Position numbers and translations under genes: made by a program. Shown here in pieces: positions 39,717-44,915 of a stretch of 44,915 nucleotides of DNA. Position 1 is the stretch's first letter. Each line of letters opens with the position of its first letter. The stretch is from positions 1 to 44,915 of the forward strand of contig CALDYC010000027.1 of assembly GCA_937941245.1 (NCBI GenBank), read 5' to 3'. The stretch comes from an uncultured Acidimicrobiales bacterium (GTDB taxonomy: Bacteria; Actinomycetota; Acidimicrobiia; Acidimicrobiales; UBA10347). The notes beneath the pieces are model-generated. The model made no database searches and was not told the DNA's origin. It saw only the letters and a program-made list of their open reading frames with translations.

Positions 39717-40847
39717 ATGCGCATCATTCACACCAGCGACTGGCATCTCGGCCGCTCTTTTGGTGAGCGCTCCCTACTTGATCAACAAGAACTCTTTATC
39801 GACTGGCTGGTCGATCTGGTTTCTCGCGAACACATCGACCTGGTAACGATCGCTGGCGACCTCTTCGACCGGTCCGTTCCATCGGCCGCTGCAGTAGAGC
39901 TGTTCCACAGCGCCTTGCGGCGCCTGTTGGGCACCGGCGCCGAAGTCGCCGCAATTGCCGGCAATCACGACAGCGCCGAACGGCTAGGCAGCATCGACGG
40001 GCTTCTCACTGACGGATTGCTGCTCAGGGGCGGCTACCGCCACGCCAGCTCCGTCGATATCCGCGTCTACGGCGACGGGCCGCTCGCAATCGTCGCCGTA
40101 CCGTTCCTCGACCCCGTGTTTGCACCAACCACAGATAACGAAACGAATGCCGCGAAACCTGTAACCCACGAATCGGTTCTGCGTCACGCGCTGACGACCG
40201 CCCGACAGCAGATCCCGCAGGGCATGCGCAGCCTGGTTCTCGCCCACGCATTCGTCGCTGACACTGAACCGAGCGACTCTGAACGCACACTCGCGGTCGG
40301 TGACGCCGGATTGGTTTCGGCTTCGTTGTTCACTGACTTCGACTACGTCGCACTTGGACATCTGCATCGTTCACAGATCGTCGGCGGTAACGAGCGCATT
40401 CGGTACTCAGGCGCTCCGCTTCCGTACTCCTTCGGCGAGACTTCGCAAAAAGAAGTGATTCTGATCGAACTCGACGACGACGGCGATGCCCGAACCAAAC
40501 CGGTTCCCATCACGGTTGGTCGGGGTGTGGCGACCATTCGCGGAACCATCGACGACCTCAGCGCTCATCCCGGCAACGCCAACGACTTCGTGCGGATCGA
40601 ACTGAGCGACTCGAACCCGGTCCCCGACGCCCATCGACGGCTTCGCGCTCGCTTTCCGCACGTCCTCGAGATCGTCCGCACCGCAGAACCCAACACGCAA
40701 ACGAGCACCCTCACATCTGAAACGACCCGTTCGTTGACCGGTGCCGAGCTCGCAGCAGCGTTCCTCGATCACGTCGCTCCCGAACTTCCGGTCGCCGATG
40801 TCGACCTGGTAAGCCGTGCGGTGGTGCGGGCCGAACAAACCGACTGA
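39717..40847 (+). CDS. sbcD: Exonuclease SbcD (Mre11 family)
   Basis: This 376-residue nuclease subunit of the SbcCD complex cleaves hairpins and processes DNA ends during repair. The calcineurin-like phosphoesterase motifs are complete: HTSDWHLGR (residues 5-13), GDLFDR, GNHDSAER, LAHAFV and YVALGHLHR. The C-terminal part (about 275-376) is the capping and SbcC-binding region. ATG 39717 matches the usual SbcD start; an earlier ATG at 39624 adds 31 unrelated residues. sbcC begins 2 bases after the stop, so the two subunits are made together. Confidence 0.95.
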   Translation: MRIIHTSDWHLGRSFGERSLLDQQELFIDWLVDLVSREHIDLVTIAGDLFDRSVPSAAAVELFHSALRRLLGTGAEVAAIAGNHDSAERLGSIDGLLTDGLLLRGGYRHASSVDIRVYGDGPLAIVAVPFLDPVFAPTTDNETNAAKPVTHESVLRHALTTARQQIPQGMRSLVLAHAFVADTEPSDSERTLAVGDAGLVSASLFTDFDYVALGHLHRSQIVGGNERIRYSGAPLPYSFGETSQKEVILIELDDDGDARTKPVPITVGRGVATIRGTIDDLSAHPGNANDFVRIELSDSNPVPDAHRRLRARFPHVLEIVRTAEPNTQTSTLTSETTRSLTGAELAAAFLDHVAPELPVADVDLVSRAVVRAEQTD

Positions 40848-40849
40848 CC

Positions 40850-43800
40850 ATGCGCCCGTTGTGTCTGACCATGACCGCGTTCGGTCCGTACGGTGGCAGT
40901 GAGACGGTCGACTTTGAACAGCTGGTCGACCTCGGACTTTTCGTCGTCGCAGGACCGAACGGGGCCGGCAAGACCACGATCTTCGACGGGCTCTACTACT
41001 GCCTGTACGGGCGGCTGCCCGGGCGTCGGCACGATTATCCACACTTACGGTCCGACCACGCACCGCCCGAACGCGAGTGTTCCGTCACGCTCGACTTTGC
41101 GGCAGACGGTCGACGCTGGCGAGTTACGCGGTCACCAAGGCAGACCCGAGCCAAGCGCAGCGGGTCCGGTACAACCGAAGTAACCGCAAGCGCAACCCTG
41201 TGGCAACTCGACGACGGCGGAGCACCAACCGCTGTGGCAAACCGAATCAACGAGGTCAACGAGCACTGTCGTGACCTCATCGGCCTAACCGGCCCACAGT
41301 TTGAACGGGTTGCGCTGCTTCCTCAGGGCGAATTCAGTCGCTTCCTTCGCGAGTCATCGACTCAACGACGCGAAGTGCTGCGGGCTCTGTTCGGTACTGG
41401 CATATTCGACCATGCGACGAGCGATCTGCGCTCGCAAGCCGAAGCCGAGCGGTCGTCGCACGCAATCGCTCGTGACCACATCGGCACGCAGCTGCACAAC
41501 ATCTGCGAGCACCTCGACACGCTCGAAGGCAACGACAGCACCGATCACGCACCTGGAGACGGACAACCGATCACACCAGACGACATTGATCTATCGCAGC
41601 GTCTCGCACAGGTCCACCTGCGCATTGACGAACTTCGATCAACTGAACTGGCCATCAGGCAACGACAGCTCGCCGACCATGAGCAGCTTTGCGATGTGGC
41701 TGCAGCTCAGCATCGGGCGGCTCAAGTTCACCACCAGACTCTCGCGCGACGTTCCACACTCAACGCTGAACTTCACGTACTCGACGAGCAGGCAGAGTCG
41801 GTCAGCCAACAGCGCACGCGTATTTCCCGTGCATACGACGCCGTACCGGTCGTCGCAGCACACAAGTCCCTCCGTCAGGCGAGTGACCACACTCGCGCTG
41901 CGCAGATTTCGGTCGATCGACTCAGCACCGAGATCTGTTCGAGTCTCGATGCCACCGGCGTAGATATTGCGACTTCCAACGGTTGTCCCGTCGTCGACGC
42001 TCCCGAGGTGATCCACGCACGGGTGTCGGCTCGGCTCCAAGGTTTATCTGAGCTCGCTGACCTCCTGAGGTCCAGGGATCAGATCGCTGACTCGATCGGC
42101 CAGGCCGAAGTCGAACGCCGAGCATGTGTCACATCGCTAGCCCAGATCAGGGACCAACAACATCAAGCCGATGCTGGCCTAGCCGAGGCCCAAGCAACCA
42201 TCGACGACGTCGCTGGGCGCCCAACCGCGGGACAGGTCGCGGAACAGGTCCAAGCTGTAGCTCAGCAGCTACATGATGGGCGCGAGGTCGACCGGCTGAA
42301 CGATCTGATTCGGTCCTCGACGATCGCCCTCGAGCAGCTCCAGGGCCTCGCCTCCCAGGCCGAGGCCGAGCTAGTCCTGGCCCTCCAGGCTCAACAAGCT
42401 CAGTCATCGCTCGATGACCAATTGCAGGTTGCGCGCAACCGCGTCACCGAACTCGAGCAAGCCGGCAACGCGTTGCACGACATCCGTAACCTCTCGGAAC
42501 AGGTCGCCCGTCAACAACAGGACCTGCGCCATGCCGAAGATGCGTCACGTCAAATCTTCGAAAAGTTCATTGCGGGCGCCGCCGGCCGGCTTGCTGCAAC
42601 TCTGCAGACCGACGAACCGTGCCCGGTATGCGGTAGTTGTTCACACCCCGAACCTGCCAACACACCCGTCGACGAACCGACAAACGTTCCCGACATCACA
42701 GCCGTTGAGCGGTTGCGAGCAACCGAGCAGGACCTGCGAACGGCTTGCCGCACGTCCAGCGAACGATTGGACGAACTGATCGCTCTTCATCGTGAAACGC
42801 TTCGAGTGTTCAACGAGCGCGACGCCACCTCACATTCGGTTGCCCCCGATAGTTCACGATCGAACCTCGACACACTCGAACGTGCTCAAGCACATGCGAT
42901 CGACACCGCGCACCAAGCTCGGATTGCCGCAGATACGAATCGCACCCGCGCGAGCGCAGCCCATACCCATCAAACCCGCATGCACGAGCTCGCCGCAGAG
43001 ATCGATGCGGAACGACGCAACCATTCCGAAGCAGTCAGCCGCCGCGATCGGGTCCTCGGTTCACTCGGATCGGCGGCTGAACTCACTATCTCCGAGCTCG
43101 AACAGCACCTCGACCAGGCACGCGCCGATGAGCGGCGCGCTGCTTCTGACACCCATCGGGCCGATCGGGCCTACGCCGCCCTCGACGACAATCGTCGCCG
43201 CCGCGACAGCCTCACGGCCGCAGCGTCGGTCACCGAGGCCCGGCTAACCGACTGCGAGATACGCCTGTCCGAACTTCGACCTGCGCTCGTCCATGCTGAC
43301 GAAGCCCTCACTGATCGCGCTGCGACCGAGACCGAACTCGACACGCTGCCGTCCGTCGAGGCAAAGATCCAACGACTCAAAGCTGTTCACGAGGTGCTCC
43401 CTCGACACGCTGCGGCGATTGGCGCTTTGGCAACATGCATCGAAGTCGAGGGTCGAGCTCGGGCCCGCCTCGCTCAGCACCTCCACCAATCACCCTTCGA
43501 CACTGAGACCACGGCGCAAGCGGCGCACCTAGCGACTACCGACCTCACGCAGCTCGAACAATTGGTCGCCGACTTCGACGCCAAGGTGCAACGAACTGCG
43601 GGGCAGCTGGACGAACTCCCCGCGGTACCAGCCGTCGTTGCAGACCTGGCCATCACCGCGCAACGGGCGGACCAGGCACACGCTGACCTTCGCGAGGCAC
43701 GCAATGAGTTCAGTCGCTTCTCTGCTGAGCTGCGGCGGGCCGAAAAGTCGATCGACACAATCAAACCCGAACTGGCCCGGTTGCATCGCGCTGATCAGGC

Positions 43801-44356
43801 GTCGGTTCAGCTGCAACGAGTTGCACAACTCGTAACGGGTGACAACGACCACAACGTGTCTCTCGAGAACTGGGTTCTTGGGTCTCACCTGCGAGACGTC
43901 GTTGCATTGGCCAACCTGCGCCTGTCGCAATCGACCAGCGGACGCTTTCAATTATGTGTGGCTGACCAAGGCAAGAACCGGCGTGGCCGCTGGGGCATCG
44001 ACCTCGAGATCGAAGACACGGTGACCGGAACACGCCGGCCCACCGAAGGCCTCTCTGGTGGCGAGCTCTTTCAAGCCTCGCTCGCACTTGCCCTTGGACT
44101 TGCCGACGTTGTCATGCGTCTGAGTGGTGGTGTGCAAATCGATGCGCTGTTCATCGACGAGGGCTTCGGTTCGCTCGACGAGTCATCAGTCGAGCGGGCC
44201 GTCGACTTGCTCGATGCGCTGCGGGGCCAGGGCGCTCTCGTTGGCGTCATCACCCATGTTCCAACACTGTTGAACTCGCTGCCACGAGGCATCACGGTGA
44301 CGGCAAGGGCCGACGGCCAAGGATCGACAGTCAGTCAACGCAACCGAGCTGCCTGA
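40850..44356 (+). CDS. sbcC: Exonuclease SbcC (Rad50-like SMC-family ATPase)
   Basis: This 1168-residue ATPase subunit of SbcCD has an N-terminal Walker A (GPNGAGKTTIFDGLYY, from about residue 35), the Q-loop region LLPQGEFSRFL, two long coiled coils (about 180-570 and 620-1010) and a zinc hook EPCPVCGSC near residue 590. The C-terminal half has the signature LSGGELFQASLALALGLADV and Walker B ALFIDEGFGSLDE. The hook CPVCG is the CxxC expected for dimerisation. Length is normal for actinobacterial SbcC. The stop is 4 bases from the convergent gene at the window end. Confidence 0.95.
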   Translation: MRPLCLTMTAFGPYGGSETVDFEQLVDLGLFVVAGPNGAGKTTIFDGLYYCLYGRLPGRRHDYPHLRSDHAPPERECSVTLDFAADGRRWRVTRSPRQTRAKRSGSGTTEVTASATLWQLDDGGAPTAVANRINEVNEHCRDLIGLTGPQFERVALLPQGEFSRFLRESSTQRREVLRALFGTGIFDHATSDLRSQAEAERSSHAIARDHIGTQLHNICEHLDTLEGNDSTDHAPGDGQPITPDDIDLSQRLAQVHLRIDELRSTELAIRQRQLADHEQLCDVAAAQHRAAQVHHQTLARRSTLNAELHVLDEQAESVSQQRTRISRAYDAVPVVAAHKSLRQASDHTRAAQISVDRLSTEICSSLDATGVDIATSNGCPVVDAPEVIHARVSARLQGLSELADLLRSRDQIADSIGQAEVERRACVTSLAQIRDQQHQADAGLAEAQATIDDVAGRPTAGQVAEQVQAVAQQLHDGREVDRLNDLIRSSTIALEQLQGLASQAEAELVLALQAQQAQSSLDDQLQVARNRVTELEQAGNALHDIRNLSEQVARQQQDLRHAEDASRQIFEKFIAGAAGRLAATLQTDEPCPVCGSCSHPEPANTPVDEPTNVPDITAVERLRATEQDLRTACRTSSERLDELIALHRETLRVFNERDATSHSVAPDSSRSNLDTLERAQAHAIDTAHQARIAADTNRTRASAAHTHQTRMHELAAEIDAERRNHSEAVSRRDRVLGSLGSAAELTISELEQHLDQARADERRAASDTHRADRAYAALDDNRRRRDSLTAAASVTEARLTDCEIRLSELRPALVHADEALTDRAATETELDTLPSVEAKIQRLKAVHEVLPRHAAAIGALATCIEVEGRARARLAQHLHQSPFDTETTAQAAHLATTDLTQLEQLVADFDAKVQRTAGQLDELPAVPAVVADLAITAQRADQAHADLREARNEFSRFSAELRRAEKSIDTIKPELARLHRADQASVQLQRVAQLVTGDNDHNVSLENWVLGSHLRDVVALANLRLSQSTSGRFQLCVADQGKNRRGRWGIDLEIEDTVTGTRRPTEGLSGGELFQASLALALGLADVVMRLSGGVQIDALFIDEGFGSLDESSVERAVDLLDALRGQGALVGVITHVPTLLNSLPRGITVTARADGQGSTVSQRNRAA

Positions 44357-44360
44357 CCAA

Positions 44361-44915
44361 TCACGAAGACGACGACGTCTGTTGAGAGAAGAACCCTGAC
44401 GACTTTGGCCGCTTGGGCGACCGTTGGTTCGTGGGTTCGGCAGCATCGGTCGACACATTTGCGCCCGATGAGATCACCGGTGGTGGGGACGAATCGAAGA
44501 GCTGAGCAAGATCGCCCCAGTCAGCAGGGTCCGGCGATATGTCCCAGTCCGCCCATTGTGACTCGGTGTGGCGCGGTGCAAGCTCGGCGTACGGGTTCCT
44601 CTTTGGGCGCAGATCGATCTCGTCACGTGACAAGTCATTCGGGGCCAGGTCGGCGTACGGGTCAACCGCCTCAGGCGGTGCGAATCGTTCAGTCTCTGGG
44701 GGCACAAAGGACCGGGCTGGCACCTTGACCTCGTCATCGAGTACCACATGACCTAGACCAGCACCTGGGTCATCATCTAGACCAGCGCCTGGGTCGACCG
44801 AGGACTCGTCGATGCTCGACTGTGCTTTGATCCGCTGGCTGTCCGTGCTCAACGACGCGAGCGATCGAGAAGACAGCGACGTGAAAGGCGACGCAGCGGG
44901 CGTGCTGATAGCGGG
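44361..44915 (-). CDS. Unknown acidic repeat-containing protein, start beyond the window
   Basis: I do not recognise a family. The frame is open from the last base of the window to the TGA at 44361, so the N-terminus probably lies outside; a TTG at 44852 could also serve as a start. The visible 184 residues are acidic, Pro/Ser-rich and probably disordered. They contain two DPGAGL copies and two related blocks, DPYADLAPND and NPYAELAPRH, and end with a Ser/Lys-rich tail (RSPKRPKSSGFFSQQTSSSS). No membrane segment is visible. It could be a disordered region of a larger protein. Confidence 0.55.
   Translation of the reverse strand, partial: PAISTPAASPFTSLSSRSLASLSTDSQRIKAQSSIDESSVDPGAGLDDDPGAGLGHVVLDDEVKVPARSFVPPETERFAPPEAVDPYADLAPNDLSRDEIDLRPKRNPYAELAPRHTESQWADWDISPDPADWGDLAQLFDSSPPPVISSGANVSTDAAEPTNQRSPKRPKSSGFFSQQTSSSS
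44753..44795. repeat. Direct 19-bp repeat inside the acidic protein gene
   Basis: Two 19-bp copies (44753-44771 and 44777-44795) differ by one base and have a 24-base period, a multiple of three, so the repeat stays in frame and encodes the duplicated DPGAGL segment. Confidence 0.8.

Overview
The window reads as a chromosomal segment of a high-GC actinobacterium, most likely of the class Acidimicrobiia (Ilumatobacter-like). This placement is an inference from gene families and order. The supporting evidence is a crgA-trpG-pknB-pbpA-ftsW/rodA-pstP-fhaB-fhaA-tRNA-Leu block like the mycobacterial origin-proximal cluster, a WS/DGAT beside a HAD-acyltransferase fusion, a RamB/PrpR-type regulator and a mycobacterial-type acyl-ACP desaturase. 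Nothing was searched against a database. I see no insertion sequence, prophage, CRISPR array or replication origin, and no gene-free stretch longer than 300 bases.

Layout. 1-2181: the end of a fasciclin-domain protein, a terminator, two coupled divergent clpP genes, and a convergent ClgR/PopR-type regulator that ends in Ala-Ala and overlaps the second clpP. 2186-9127: a neutral-lipid and phospholipid block. A leftward arm holds an acyl-CoA ligase, PlsC and a helical protein; a rightward arm holds a HAD-acyltransferase fusion, a WS/DGAT with a histone-H1-like tail and an esterase. 9201-13011: an NTF2-like protein, PHP-type DNA polymerase X, an HisC/Pat aminotransferase preceded by a 12-bp tandem repeat, and a small membrane zinc-ribbon-like protein.

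13056-21505: the cell-division and Ser/Thr-phosphosignalling cluster, with a single kinase, ending in tRNA-Leu(CAG). 21606-26694: a crotonase, a DUF2786 protein, a four-helix membrane protein, an unknown protein, an MBL-fold hydrolase, prephenate dehydratase and a small membrane protein. 26700-31078: a PAS-GGDEF-EAL protein and an ABC-F ATPase, separated by the 3' remnant of an AhpD/CMD-family gene. 31206-31785: tRNA-Ser(TGA), tRNA-Ser(GCT) and tRNA-Arg(ACG) with terminators. 31803-44915: acyl-ACP desaturase, galactokinase with a possible coupled upstream mini-ORF, a BON-LysM protein, polyprenyl synthase, an ammonium transporter, a RamB/PrpR-like regulator, a DUF952 protein, SbcCD, and an acidic protein running off the window.

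Themes. Lipid genes dominate, and acyl-CoA activation, phosphatidate formation and triacylglycerol or wax-ester synthesis can be read as one pathway. A second pattern is a TANNNT hexamer placed 6 or 7 bases before the start codon of at least ten genes, plus one more before the galK mini-ORF and one whose placement depends on a start choice. This is the arrangement expected for leaderless mRNAs, and it helps choose several start codons. No clear new defence or mobile system is present. The most novel observations are the DNA-binding-like tail on the WS/DGAT, the degron-bearing ClpP regulator in an antisense overlap, the hidden gene remnant at 29305-29436, and the galK mini-ORF.
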